64,000 nt of DNA from Trabulsiella odontotermitis (lineage in GTDB: Bacteria; Pseudomonadota; Gammaproteobacteria; Enterobacterales; Enterobacteriaceae), in the NCBI RefSeq assembly GCF_030053895.1, contig NZ_CP125781.1, forward strand, positions 186,001-250,000. The letters are read 5' to 3'. Made by a program: the position numbers and the translations under genes. Position 1 is the first letter of the stretch. The number at the start of each line of letters is the position of its first letter. A model generated the notes under the pieces. The model was given only the letters and a program-made list of their open reading frames with translations. It was not told the DNA's origin and searched no databases. Below are positions 7,689 through 16,759 of the stretch, piece by piece.

Positions 7689-9731
7689 ATGACCAATCCA
7701 TTACTCACGCCTTTCACCTTGCCGCCGTTTTCCCGCATTTTGCCCGAGCACGTGGTGCCTGCGGTGTCGAAAGCGCTGGATGCGTGCCGCGAGGCGGTAG
7801 AAAGCGTGGTCGCGCAGGGCGCGCCGTATACCTGGGATAATCTGTGCCAGCCACTGGCGGAAGTGGACGATCGCCTGGGGCGCATCTTCTCGCCAGTGAG
7901 CCATCTGAACTCAGTCAAAAATAGCCCTGAGCTGCGTGAAGCCTACGAACAAACCCTGCCACTGCTCTCTGAATACAGCACCTGGGTCGGCCAGCACGAA
8001 GGACTCTACAACGCTTACCGCGACCTGCGTGATGGTGATCATTACGCCGGGCTGAACACCGCGCAGAAAAAAGCGGTCGATAACGCGCTGCGTGATTTTG
8101 AACTGTCCGGTATCGGTTTACCGAAAGAGAAACAAAAACGCTACGGCGAAATCGCTGCGCGGCTGTCTGAGCTCGGCAACCAGTACAGCAATAACGTGCT
8201 CGACGCCACCATGGGCTGGACGAAGCTAATCACTGATGAAAGCGAACTTGCCGGTATGCCGGAAAGCGCGCTGGCGGCGGCTAAAGCGCAGGCCGAAGCC
8301 AAAGAACAGCAGGGCTATCTGCTGACGCTGGATATTCCGAGCTACCTGCCGGTGATGACCTATTGCGACAACCCGACGTTGCGCGAAGAGATGTATCGCG
8401 CCTACACCACTCGTGCCTCCGATCAGGGACCGAACGCCGGTAAATGGGATAACAGCCCGGTGATGGAAGAGATCCTCTCTCTGCGTCACGAACTGGCGCA
8501 ACTGCTGGGATTTGAAAGCTACGCCTTCAAATCGCTGGCGACCAAAATGGCGGAAAACCCGCAACAGGTGCTCGACTTCCTGACCGATCTGGCGAAACGC
8601 GCCCGTCCACAGGGGGAGAAAGAGCTGGCGCAGCTGCGTGCCTATGCCAAAGCCGAATTTGGTGTGGACGATCTGCAGCCGTGGGATATCGCGTACTACA
8701 GCGAAAAACAGAAACAGCATCTCTACAGCATTAGCGATGAGCAACTGCGTCCGTACTTCCCGGAAAACAAAGCCGTCAACGGCCTGTTTGAAGTGGTGAA
8801 ACGCATTTACGGCATTACCGCCAAAGAGCGTACCGACATCGATGTATGGCACCCGGAAGTGCGTTTCTTCGAACTGTATGACGACCACAACGAACTGCGC
8901 GGCAGTTTCTATCTCGACCTCTACGCCCGCGAGCACAAGCGCGGCGGCGCGTGGATGGACGACTGCGTCGGCCAGATGCGTAAAGCGGACGGCTCGCTGC
9001 AAAAACCGGTCGCTTACCTGACCTGTAACTTTAACCGTCCGGTGAACGGCAAACCGGCGCTGTTTACTCACGACGAAGTGATCACCCTGTTCCATGAATT
9101 CGGTCACGGTCTGCATCACATGCTCACCCGCATTGAAACCGCCGGGGTATCGGGCATCAGCGGCGTACCGTGGGATGCGGTCGAACTGCCGAGCCAGTTT
9201 ATGGAAAACTGGTGCTGGGAGCCGGACGCGCTGGCGTTTATCTCTGGTCACTATGAAACCGGCGAACCGCTGCCGAAGGAACTGCTGGATAAAATGCTGG
9301 CGGCGAAAAACTACCAGGCGGCGATGTTTATCCTGCGCCAGCTGGAGTTCGGCCTGTTCGATTTCCGTCTGCATGCTGAATACAGCCCGGCGCAGGGCGC
9401 GAAAATCCTCGAGACACTGGCGGAGATCAAAAAACAGGTCGCCGTGGTGCCCGGCCCGGCCTGGGGCCGCTTCCCGCACGCCTTCAGCCACATTTTCGCC
9501 GGCGGTTATGCCGCGGGTTACTACAGCTATCTTTGGGCCGACGTGCTGGCGGCGGATGCCTATTCCCGTTTCGAAGAAGAGGGTATTTTCAACCGCGAAA
9601 CCGGGCAGTCGTTCCTCGATAACATTCTGACCCGTGGTGGTTCAGAAGAGCCGATGGATCTGTTCAAACGCTTCCGTGGCCGCGAACCGCAGTTGGACGC
9701 GATGCTTGAGCATTATGGAATTAAAGGCTGA
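7689..9731 (+). CDS. prlC: Oligopeptidase A (M3 metallopeptidase)
   Basis: Cytoplasmic zinc metallo-oligopeptidase that degrades short peptides, including cleaved lipoprotein signal peptides. The protein has 680 residues, the same as E. coli PrlC. The zinc site His469-Glu470-x-x-His473 (LFHEFGHGLHH) is intact, followed by the M3 downstream Glu region (MENWCWEPDAL). The ATG at 7689 has CAGGA upstream with an 8-base gap. It is first in a two-gene operon with rsmJ, only 8 bp downstream, and is driven by the sigma-32 promoter at 7597. Confidence 0.97.
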   Translation: MTNPLLTPFTLPPFSRILPEHVVPAVSKALDACREAVESVVAQGAPYTWDNLCQPLAEVDDRLGRIFSPVSHLNSVKNSPELREAYEQTLPLLSEYSTWVGQHEGLYNAYRDLRDGDHYAGLNTAQKKAVDNALRDFELSGIGLPKEKQKRYGEIAARLSELGNQYSNNVLDATMGWTKLITDESELAGMPESALAAAKAQAEAKEQQGYLLTLDIPSYLPVMTYCDNPTLREEMYRAYTTRASDQGPNAGKWDNSPVMEEILSLRHELAQLLGFESYAFKSLATKMAENPQQVLDFLTDLAKRARPQGEKELAQLRAYAKAEFGVDDLQPWDIAYYSEKQKQHLYSISDEQLRPYFPENKAVNGLFEVVKRIYGITAKERTDIDVWHPEVRFFELYDDHNELRGSFYLDLYAREHKRGGAWMDDCVGQMRKADGSLQKPVAYLTCNFNRPVNGKPALFTHDEVITLFHEFGHGLHHMLTRIETAGVSGISGVPWDAVELPSQFMENWCWEPDALAFISGHYETGEPLPKELLDKMLAAKNYQAAMFILRQLEFGLFDFRLHAEYSPAQGAKILETLAEIKKQVAVVPGPAWGRFPHAFSHIFAGGYAAGYYSYLWADVLAADAYSRFEEEGIFNRETGQSFLDNILTRGGSEEPMDLFKRFRGREPQLDAMLEHYGIKG

Positions 9732-9739
9732 TTGTATTC

Positions 9740-10489
9740 GTGAAAATCTGCTTAGTCGATGAGACAGGCGCCGGAGACGGCGCCTTATCTGTTCTGGCGA
9801 CCCGCTGGGGGCTGGAGCACGATCCCGAAAACCTGATGGCGCTGGCTTTAACGCCTGAGCATCTGGAACTGCGTAAGCGCGACGAACCAAAGCTCGGCGG
9901 CATCTTTGTCGATTTTGTCAGCGGCGCGATGGCGCACCGGCGCAAGTTTGGCGGCGGTCGCGGCGAAGCGGTCGCCAAAGCCGTGGGTGTTAAGGGCGAT
10001 TATCTGCCGGATGTGGTGGATGCCACGGCAGGCTTAGGGCGCGATGCCTTTGTACTGGCGTCGGTGGGTTGTCGGGTGCGGATGCTGGAACGTAATCCGG
10101 TGGTCGCGGCGCTGCTCGACGACGGATTAGCGCGCGGTTACGCGGACCCGGAAATCGGCCCGTGGTTGCAGGCGCGTTTACAACTGATTCATGCCTCGAG
10201 CCTGACGGCGCTGACCGACATCACACCGCGCCCGCAAGTGGTGTATCTCGACCCGATGTTTCCGCACAAGCAGAAAAGCGCGCTGGTGAAAAAAGAGATG
10301 CGGGTATTTCAGTCGCTGGTGGGACCGGATCTCGACGCCGACGGGTTGTTACTTCCGGCACAGCGTCTGGCGACAAAGCGCGTGGTGGTGAAGCGCCCGG
10401 ACTACGCGCCACCGCTGGCGGACGTCGCGACGTTAAACGCGGTGACCACCAAAGGCCACCGCTTTGATATTTATCCCGGTACTCCGTAG
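9740..10489 (+). CDS. rsmJ: 16S rRNA (guanine-1516-N2)-methyltransferase
   Basis: SAM-dependent methyltransferase that makes m2G1516 in 16S rRNA. The 249-residue protein (E. coli 250) has the SAM motif DATAGLGRD at residues 94-102 and the catalytic Asp171-Pro-Met-Phe-Pro variant of the DPPF motif. It starts at GTG, 8 bp after the prlC stop, so it is probably translated from the shared heat-shock transcript. A REP element follows directly. Confidence 0.95.
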   Translation: MKICLVDETGAGDGALSVLATRWGLEHDPENLMALALTPEHLELRKRDEPKLGGIFVDFVSGAMAHRRKFGGGRGEAVAKAVGVKGDYLPDVVDATAGLGRDAFVLASVGCRVRMLERNPVVAALLDDGLARGYADPEIGPWLQARLQLIHASSLTALTDITPRPQVVYLDPMFPHKQKSALVKKEMRVFQSLVGPDLDADGLLLPAQRLATKRVVVKRPDYAPPLADVATLNAVTTKGHRFDIYPGTP

Positions 10490-10556
10490 GCCCGATAAGC
10501 GTAGCGCCATCGGGCAATACCTGATGACGATGCAAGCGTCATATCAGGCCTACGGA
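10487..10556. repeat. BIME (two REP units in opposite orientation)
   Basis: The first REP unit (GTAGGCCCGATAAGCG ... CATCGGGC, 10487-10515) is followed by a second inverted unit ending in TATCAGGCCTAC (10521-10553). It lies between the convergent rsmJ and dtpB stop codons, the usual REP location. Confidence 0.85.
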
Positions 10557-10564
10557 AGCGCCCG

Positions 10565-12037
10565 TTACGCCTGTTCTGACGGCGTATTGATCATCTTGTT
10601 CAGCCACGGCACCAGAATCGCCATGACCACGGTCACCGCCAGCGTCACCAGCCCGATTTTACTGAACACGCCGGTGTAAATCGGCAGCGTTTGCAGCGGG
10701 TCGGTGATGTTTTCCGGCACGGCAGTGAAGGTCGCGACATAACCGCCAAGCAGGAACGCCGCCGCCTGCGTCAGGAACCACATCCCAAGAATGAAGCCCA
10801 TCAGGTGCTGCGGCACCAGTGCGGCCACCATCGCCAGCCCCAGGGCGCTGATCAACAGCTCGCCGAGACTCTGGAACAGATACACCAGCACGATGAACCA
10901 CGGCGACGTCAGGCCCTGTGCATCAGCAAACCACATGCCCGCGGCGGCGGCTGTCAGGAAACCGAGCGCGCACAGGAACATACCGAGGGTAAATTTCATC
11001 GGCATGGTGAGGTCTTTGCCGCGGCTGCCCAGGCGGGTGTAAATCGCCGCCAGAACCGGGCTCGCCACCACCACCCAGAACGGGTTTAGCGCCTGGAAAC
11101 TGACCGGGTTGATAGTGAAGCCGAGGATTTCATGGTGCACATTATTGATAGCGAAGAAGTTCAGCGAGGTCGGCATTTGTGCGTAGAGGATATAAAACAG
11201 CACCGCTTCGAGCATCAGAATGAACGCGACAATCATCTTGTTGCGGCCGGTTTTATCCAGACGGAACGCCTCGCGGAAGAAGAAAATCGTCACCACGATG
11301 GAGAGCACGATCAGCACCAGGTTGGCGATTTTCACGTTATGCATCAGCCAGGCACAGAGGAACACCATCGCCACTGTACCGATCAGCACCAGCAGCAGAT
11401 TTTTGAAATTCATCGGCTGATGATCGGGTTCTGAACCGATATCTTTCACCATCCCACGGCAGGCGAAATAGACCAGCAGCGCCACAATCAACCCGGCACC
11501 GCACAGGTTATAGGTCACCGCGTAGCCGAACTTATCGGCAATCACCGGCGCCAGCGACAGCGACAGCAGGGAGCCGATGTTGATGGACATATAAAACAGC
11601 GTGAACGCACCATCGAGACGCGGGTCTTTCGGCGGGTAACATTTGGAAAGCAGGCTGGCGGGGTTGGCTTTAAACAGTCCGTTACCGACCGCAATCGTCC
11701 CCAGCGCAATGAAAATCAGATCCGGCTTCAGCAACGACAGTCCGGTCATGAAATAACCGATCGCCAGCACCACGGCGCCAAGCACCAGCGTTCGTTTCGT
11801 CCCCAGCAGGTGATCGCCGACATAGCCGCCAATGGAGATCAGGCCGTAAACCAGCGCGGCGAAGGCGCCAAAGGTGATAAATGCCTGCTCCTGCGAAAAG
11901 CCTAACTGCTTGACGAAAAAGACTGCCAGGATGCCCTGAACGCCGTAGTAACCAAAGCGTTCCCACAGTTCGACAAAGAAAATCATGAAGAAAGGGCGAG
12001 GCTGTTGCATTAATCCCACGGAGGGAGATGTGTTCAT
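10565..12037 (-). CDS. dtpB: Dipeptide/tripeptide:proton symporter (POT family)
   Basis: Inner-membrane importer of di- and tripeptides driven by the proton gradient. The 490-residue protein (E. coli DtpB 489) has the POT signature ELWERFGYYGVQG at residues 24-36, which carries the ExxERFxYY proton-coupling motif. The second PTR2 signature region (FTLFYMSINIGSL) is also present, with the 12-14 hydrophobic segments expected. It is a single gene; a 243-bp AT-rich gap separates it from uspA upstream. Confidence 0.95.
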   Translation of the reverse strand: MNTSPSVGLMQQPRPFFMIFFVELWERFGYYGVQGILAVFFVKQLGFSQEQAFITFGAFAALVYGLISIGGYVGDHLLGTKRTLVLGAVVLAIGYFMTGLSLLKPDLIFIALGTIAVGNGLFKANPASLLSKCYPPKDPRLDGAFTLFYMSINIGSLLSLSLAPVIADKFGYAVTYNLCGAGLIVALLVYFACRGMVKDIGSEPDHQPMNFKNLLLVLIGTVAMVFLCAWLMHNVKIANLVLIVLSIVVTIFFFREAFRLDKTGRNKMIVAFILMLEAVLFYILYAQMPTSLNFFAINNVHHEILGFTINPVSFQALNPFWVVVASPVLAAIYTRLGSRGKDLTMPMKFTLGMFLCALGFLTAAAAGMWFADAQGLTSPWFIVLVYLFQSLGELLISALGLAMVAALVPQHLMGFILGMWFLTQAAAFLLGGYVATFTAVPENITDPLQTLPIYTGVFSKIGLVTLAVTVVMAILVPWLNKMINTPSEQA

Positions 12038-12235
12038 GTTCTGTCGTCCTTATTAACCAACCCACAAAAGTATGAGCGCTTGCGTATAAATGTGCGAAGT
12101 CTGCAATTGTTGAAACACAATGCTGTTATATATAGAGACAATAGATTATTCGATTGACTAATGATGAAACAACTAATAGATCACACTAATTATCATCAGG
12201 TGATCAAAACATTATTTCTGTGGGGAGACGTAAAA

Positions 12236-12260
12236 ATGAAAAAGCCCGCACGAGGCGGGC
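12236..12260 (-). terminator. Intrinsic terminator of uspA
   Basis: Stem GCCCGC (12244-12249) and GCGGGC (12255-12260) with a 5-base loop. Read on the minus strand, it is followed by TTTTT. It lies 20 bp after the uspA stop. Confidence 0.85.
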
Positions 12261-12280
12261 ATCTTGCGGCAAGCAAACGA

Positions 12281-12718
12281 TTAATCGTCTTCTTCGTCGC
12301 GTAACGGGACGATCAGCATATCAACGTGAACAGTGTTGATAAGCTGGCGTGCGGAGGACATCAGCTTGCTCCAGAAATCCTGGTGGTGACCACATACCAC
12401 CAGATCCATGTCGTATTTCTTGATAGCATCAACCAGAACCTGACCCAGATCGCCGCTACCACTCAGGGTTTCGGTGATCGGATAACCCGCGTTGGTGGAC
12501 AGCTCAGTCAGCGCGTGGTGGGTCTCCTCAGAAATGCGTTTTTGCATATCACCCAGATTGACGTCAATAAGGCCGGTGTAGAGATCGGAGTAATTCACAT
12601 CAACATGAATCAGGGAAACTTTCGCGTTGTACGGGCGCGCCATCGAGACCGCTTTGTCCACCAGCACTTTACTCTCTGGTGACAGGTCTACCGCGATAAG
12701 AATATGTCTGTAAGCCAT
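12281..12718 (-). CDS. uspA: Universal stress protein A
   Basis: A 145-residue cytoplasmic stress protein (E. coli 144), made during growth arrest and many stresses. It has the single alpha/beta Usp fold (YRHILIAVDLSPES at the N-terminus). The C-terminal region lacks the G-x2-G-x9-G(S/T) ATP-binding motif, as in E. coli UspA, which is phosphorylated rather than a stable ATP binder. AAGGAAGGAG precedes the ATG. It is divergent from uspB across 298 bp. Confidence 0.96.
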   Translation of the reverse strand: MAYRHILIAVDLSPESKVLVDKAVSMARPYNAKVSLIHVDVNYSDLYTGLIDVNLGDMQKRISEETHHALTELSTNAGYPITETLSGSGDLGQVLVDAIKKYDMDLVVCGHHQDFWSKLMSSARQLINTVHVDMLIVPLRDEEDD

Positions 12719-13016
12719 AGTGTTACTCCTTCCTTAAGTTATCGATGACTAATTTTAGTAAACAACTCCACCTTAAAACGACCCACAAGTTACGTCAATG
12801 TGACTTGCTTACCAATTAGTTAATCAAATTTATCTGCCAGGGGTATTGATAACGGTTAACCTTGTGGTAAAAAATTTAACTCATCTCCTACACTATTTAA
12901 TAAGCCGGTTGGACATTATTTTGTGACCGGCTTCGCACTCTTTCACTGAACTGGTTTGGGTATGGGGAGCGGTAGTCCTGGGGGTTACCCTGTGGGCGGG
13001 TCGCCGGGGAGGAGTT
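12719..13016. promoter_or_regulatory. uspA-uspB divergent promoter region
   Basis: A 298-bp gap between the divergent starts. The uspA-proximal half is AT-rich. The uspB-proximal half is G-rich and ends in GGGGAGGAG, a very strong ribosome site 3 bases before the uspB ATG. Individual promoters could not be assigned by eye. Confidence 0.5.
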
Positions 13017-13352
13017 ATGATCAGCACTGTTGCGCTGTTTTGGGCCCTGTGTATCGTTTGTGTCGTGAATATGGCGCGTTACTTCTCATCATTACGCGCA
13101 CTATTAGTGGTTCTGCGTGGTTGCGATCCCTTGCTCTATCAGTATGTAGACGGTGGTGGATTCTTCACCTCACATGGTCAGCCCGGAAAGCAAATGCGCC
13201 TGGTGTGGTACATCTACGCGCAGCGCTATCGCGATCATCATGACGAAGAGTTCATCCGCCGTTGCGAGCGCGTGCGCCGTCAGTTTATTTTGACCAGCGC
13301 GCTCTGTGGTCTGGTGATGGTGAGTCTGATTGCGTTGCTGATTTGGCACTGA
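13017..13352 (+). CDS. uspB: Universal stress protein B (membrane protein)
   Basis: A small 111-residue inner-membrane protein, the same length as E. coli UspB. It has hydrophobic segments at both ends (residues 1-20 and about 91-109) around a basic central region. In E. coli it is sigma-S dependent and needed for ethanol resistance in stationary phase. GGGGAGGAG provides the ribosome site. It is convergent with pitA across a shared terminator. Confidence 0.95.
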   Translation: MISTVALFWALCIVCVVNMARYFSSLRALLVVLRGCDPLLYQYVDGGGFFTSHGQPGKQMRLVWYIYAQRYRDHHDEEFIRRCERVRRQFILTSALCGLVMVSLIALLIWH

Positions 13353-13360
13353 GACGAATA

Positions 13361-13392
13361 AAAAAAACGGGCCAGTTTCCTGACCCGTTTTC
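13361..13392. terminator. Bidirectional terminator between uspB and pitA
   Basis: AAAACGGGCCAG (13364-13375) pairs with CTGACCCGTTTT (13380-13391), with one C/A mismatch and a 4-base loop. A runs and T runs on the two sides allow termination on both strands. Confidence 0.8.
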
Positions 13393-13408
13393 TCGTATTG
13401 CCCAACGC

Positions 13409-14905
13409 TTAGATGATTTTCAGCGAAATCCAGTACAGCGCGCCAGACAGGATAATCGATGCAGGCAACGTAAAGACCCAGGCCATCAGAATGTTGGTCA
13501 CGGTTTTCCTTTGCAGCCCGCCGCCATCCACGATCATCGTCCCCGCGACGGAGGAGGAGAGCACGTGAGTGGTGGAAACCGGCATCCCGGTATAACTGGC
13601 AAGACCGATGGAGACCGCAGCCGTCATCTGGGCTGACATACCCTGTGCGTAGGTCATGCCTTTCTTACCAATCTTTTCACCGATGGTAGTCGCCACGCGA
13701 CGCCAGCCGATCATCGTACCGATACCCAGCGCCAGCGCTACTGCCATGATGATCCACACCGGCGCGTATTCGATGGTGCTCAGCATGTCGGTTTTCAGTT
13801 TCTTCAGCAGACGCAAATCTTCGCCGTTCACTTCCGGCAGCTTCGCCACTTTATCGGTGGTATCCGCGATGCACAGCAGCACGCGACGCAGCTGGCTGCG
13901 TTGCTCAACAGACAGCTTGTCGTAACTTTCGATGTTCGTCAGCATGCCTTTGGAGCGTTCCAGCGCGTTGATGGTATTGGCCGGATGGCAGTGAAACTCT
14001 GCGTTAGCCGCGACACCAGGTTCCGGCGACGGGATCAACTGTTCAGCACCAATCGCTTTGGTCAACAGCTCTGGACGCTGCTGGAAGAAGAGTTCCACGT
14101 TGTTGACCGCGTCACGGGTACGCGTAATTTCGTAACCAGAGGCGTTCATGTTGACCACGAACCCTGCCGGCGCCACGCCAATCAATACCAGCATCACCAG
14201 ACCAATGCCTTTCTGACCGTCGTTCGCGCCGTGTGAAAACGAGACGCCAATGGCGGACAGAATCAGCGCGATACGGGTCCAGAACGGCGGTTTTTTCTTG
14301 CCGTCTTTCTTTTCACGTTCCGCAGGGGTCAGGTGAATACGTGCCTTCTTCTTTGTGTTGCTCCAGTAACGGCGCAGGATAAAGATCAGGCCGCCCGCGA
14401 ACACCAGCCCGACGACAGGCGAGAGGATGAGGGACGCAAAAATGCTGATAACTTTAGGAATGTTCAGCGCATCCACCACCGAGGTGCCGGTCATCATCGC
14501 GTTGGTCAAACCAATTCCGATGATAGCGCCAATCAGTGTGTGGGAGCTTGATGCCGGAAGGCCGAAATACCAGGTTCCGAGGTTCCAGATAATCGCCGCC
14601 AGCAACATGGAGAACACCATGGCGAGACCATGTGCAGACCCCATGTTCAACAGAAGATCGGTCGGTAGCATATGCACAATTGCATAAGCCACGCTCAATC
14701 CACCCAGCAGTACACCGAAGAAATTGAAAATCGCAGCCATCGCGACCGCCAGTTGCGATCGCATTGCGCGCGTATAAATCACTGTAGCGACTGCGTTTGC
14801 CGTGTCGTGGAAGCCGTTGATCGCTTCGTAAAACAGTACAAAACCCAGAGCAAGCAATAATAACAGCCCGGTATGTAAATCCAGGCCGGCAAACAAATGT
14901 AGCAT
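13409..14905 (-). CDS. pitA: Low-affinity phosphate / metal-phosphate transporter
   Basis: Inner-membrane proton symporter of neutral metal-phosphate (and zinc) complexes; 498 residues against 499 in E. coli. Both duplicated PiT signatures are visible: GFHDTANAVATVIYTRA near residues 31-47 and HGANDGQKGIGL in the middle of the protein. The paired membrane halves are separated by a long hydrophilic loop, about residues 190-390, which carries HCHP. It is a single gene sharing a terminator with uspB. Confidence 0.96.
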   Translation of the reverse strand: MLHLFAGLDLHTGLLLLLALGFVLFYEAINGFHDTANAVATVIYTRAMRSQLAVAMAAIFNFFGVLLGGLSVAYAIVHMLPTDLLLNMGSAHGLAMVFSMLLAAIIWNLGTWYFGLPASSSHTLIGAIIGIGLTNAMMTGTSVVDALNIPKVISIFASLILSPVVGLVFAGGLIFILRRYWSNTKKKARIHLTPAEREKKDGKKKPPFWTRIALILSAIGVSFSHGANDGQKGIGLVMLVLIGVAPAGFVVNMNASGYEITRTRDAVNNVELFFQQRPELLTKAIGAEQLIPSPEPGVAANAEFHCHPANTINALERSKGMLTNIESYDKLSVEQRSQLRRVLLCIADTTDKVAKLPEVNGEDLRLLKKLKTDMLSTIEYAPVWIIMAVALALGIGTMIGWRRVATTIGEKIGKKGMTYAQGMSAQMTAAVSIGLASYTGMPVSTTHVLSSSVAGTMIVDGGGLQRKTVTNILMAWVFTLPASIILSGALYWISLKII

Positions 14906-15058
14906 AGGACGTTACGCCATTTTGAGGACATGAACGCGGCGCATTATCAGGGACATTCGCGGCGCGGGCAAAGCGAAATATAGACTTTTTTTGATTTGCT
15001 TTCATGTAAGTCAAATCACTGTCAAGAATTATCCTATATATTTCAAAGTGCTACTTAT

Positions 15059-15124
15059 ATGACAGAATTTTTACGCTGGTGCGACCAGCAGGGAATATTT
15101 ACAATTCCCGACATTCAAAAGTGA
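15059..15124 (+). CDS. Possible 21-residue leader peptide upstream of yhiN
   Basis: An ATG-to-TGA frame encoding MTEFLRWCDQQGIFTIPDIQ plus a final Lys ends 10 bases before the yhiN GTG. It is intergenic and its stop codon overlaps the GTGAGGA that acts as the yhiN ribosome site, so translation could couple to yhiN. No convincing ribosome site precedes it. Real expression is unproven. Confidence 0.25.
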   Translation: MTEFLRWCDQQGIFTIPDIQK

Positions 15125-15134
15125 GGATTGTCGT

Positions 15135-16328
15135 GTGGAAAGGTTTGATGCCATTGTAGTAGGCGCCGGTGCGGCGGGGATGTTTTGCGCAGCGCAGGCG
15201 GGGCAGGCGGGTTGCCGCGTGCTGCTGGTCGATAATGGCAAAAAGCCTGGCCGCAAGATTCTGATGTCCGGAGGCGGTCGCTGCAACTTTACCAACCTGT
15301 ACGTCGAACCTGCCGCCTATCTCAGCCAGAACCCCCATTTCTGCAAATCGGCGCTGGCGCGCTACACCCAGTGGGATTTTATCGATCTGGTGGGAAAGCA
15401 TAGCATCGCCTGGCATGAAAAAACGCTGGGGCAGCTGTTTTGCGATGACTCCGCAGAGCACATCGTGCGCATGCTGGTGGCCGAGTGCGAAAAGGGCAAC
15501 GTCACGCTGCGCCTGCGCACCGAAATTCTCAGTGTTGAACGTGATGACGACGGCTACACGCTGCAACTGAACGGTGAGATGGTGGCGGCGAAAAAACTGG
15601 TGATCGCCAGCGGTGGGCTGTCGATGCCGGGTCTGGGTGCCACGCCGTTCGGTTATAAGATCGCCGAACAATTTGGCCTGAAAGTACTGCCGACGCGGGC
15701 AGGTCTGGTGCCGTTCACGCTGCATAAGCCGCTACTGGAACAATTACAAGTGCTTTCCGGCGTGTCAGTTCCGGCGGTTATCACGGCTGAAGACGGCACG
15801 GTCTTTCGCGAAAGCCTGCTCTTCACCCATCGCGGGCTTTCCGGCCCGGCGGTACTGCAAATCTCCAGCTACTGGCAACCCGGCGAGAATGTCAGCATCA
15901 ACCTGCTGCCCGAGTGTGATCCGGAGGCTTTCCTTAATGAACAGCGCGAGGCGCACCCCAATCAGAGCCTGAAAAACACGCTGGCGATGCAGCTACCAAA
16001 ACGGCTGGTGGAGTGCCTGCAACAGCTCGGGCAGATCCCCGACGTCACGCTGAAACAGCTCAATGTGCGCGATCAGCAAACGCTGGTGGAAACGCTCACT
16101 CAATGGCGCGTCCAGCCTAATGGCACCGAAGGCTATCGCACCGCCGAAGTCACCCTTGGCGGTGTCGACACCAACGAACTTTCTTCCCGCACCATGGAAG
16201 CCCGCAACGTGCCAGGTCTCTACTTTATCGGCGAAGTGATGGACGTCACCGGCTGGCTCGGCGGCTACAACTTCCAATGGGCATGGTCGTCCGCCTGGGC
16301 ATGTGCGCAGGCGCTGGTGGATGATTAG
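15135..16328 (+). CDS. yhiN: HI0933-family FAD/NAD(P)-dependent flavoprotein
   Basis: A 397-residue flavoprotein (E. coli YhiN 400) of unknown substrate. Residues 1-20 carry the Rossmann FAD motif (GAGAAGMFC). GGGRCNFTN, near residues 47-55, is characteristic of the HI0933 family. The C-terminus has the second FAD-contact segment (GLYFIGEVMDVTGWLGGYNFQWAWSSG-like). I chose the GTG at 15135 because GAGGA lies 8 bases upstream and the product then begins MERFDAI like the E. coli protein. It is convergent with nikR. In K-12 this gene is separated from the nik cluster by Rhs and transporter genes that are absent here. Confidence 0.93.
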   Translation: MERFDAIVVGAGAAGMFCAAQAGQAGCRVLLVDNGKKPGRKILMSGGGRCNFTNLYVEPAAYLSQNPHFCKSALARYTQWDFIDLVGKHSIAWHEKTLGQLFCDDSAEHIVRMLVAECEKGNVTLRLRTEILSVERDDDGYTLQLNGEMVAAKKLVIASGGLSMPGLGATPFGYKIAEQFGLKVLPTRAGLVPFTLHKPLLEQLQVLSGVSVPAVITAEDGTVFRESLLFTHRGLSGPAVLQISSYWQPGENVSINLLPECDPEAFLNEQREAHPNQSLKNTLAMQLPKRLVECLQQLGQIPDVTLKQLNVRDQQTLVETLTQWRVQPNGTEGYRTAEVTLGGVDTNELSSRTMEARNVPGLYFIGEVMDVTGWLGGYNFQWAWSSAWACAQALVDD

Positions 16329-16354
16329 GCCATTATCCGCTTAGCACAACACCA

Positions 16355-16759
16355 TCAATCATCTTCCGCCGTCAGGCACTGCAAATGGCCGTGCCGGACG
16401 CCGCGTTCGGCAATCATCTCATCGGCAAAATGCTTTATCTCGTGCATGTTGCCCTTCAGCACGGCAATCTCAAGGCAGTCATCATGACTGATATGCACGT
16501 GCAGCGTGGCGACTGACAGGTCGTGATGGTGATGCTGACTGGAGACCAGACGGCTCGCCAGATCGCGCTTTTCATGTTCATACACGTAAGAGAGTACAGC
16601 GTAACCCTGGCGGTCAGCCTGCTGGCTTTTCTCCTGCACCAGCGCATTACGTAAAATGTCACGGATGGCCTCGGAGCGGTTGCGATAGCCGTGATGCTCA
16701 CTGAGCGCATCCAGGGTGGTTAACAGATCGTCATCAAGGGTAATGGTCACGCGCTGCAT
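16355..16759 (-). CDS. nikR: Nickel-responsive repressor
   Basis: A 134-residue ribbon-helix-helix repressor (E. coli 133). The DNA-binding domain is residues 1-45 (MQRVTITLDDDLL ... RSEAIRDILRNAL). The C-terminal ACT-like domain keeps all four square-planar nickel ligands: His76, His87, His89 and Cys95. It is the last gene of nikABCDER, and its start overlaps the end of nikE by 13 bp. With nickel it is expected to bind the GTATGA-N16-TCATAC operator at 21676 and switch off the importer. Confidence 0.96.
   Translation of the reverse strand: MQRVTITLDDDLLTTLDALSEHHGYRNRSEAIRDILRNALVQEKSQQADRQGYAVLSYVYEHEKRDLASRLVSSQHHHHDLSVATLHVHISHDDCLEIAVLKGNMHEIKHFADEMIAERGVRHGHLQCLTAEDD

Noticed and set aside
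8226..9491. 421-codon antisense frame within prlC
   Set aside because: It mirrors the codon pattern of a well-conserved gene in high-GC DNA and has no independent signals.
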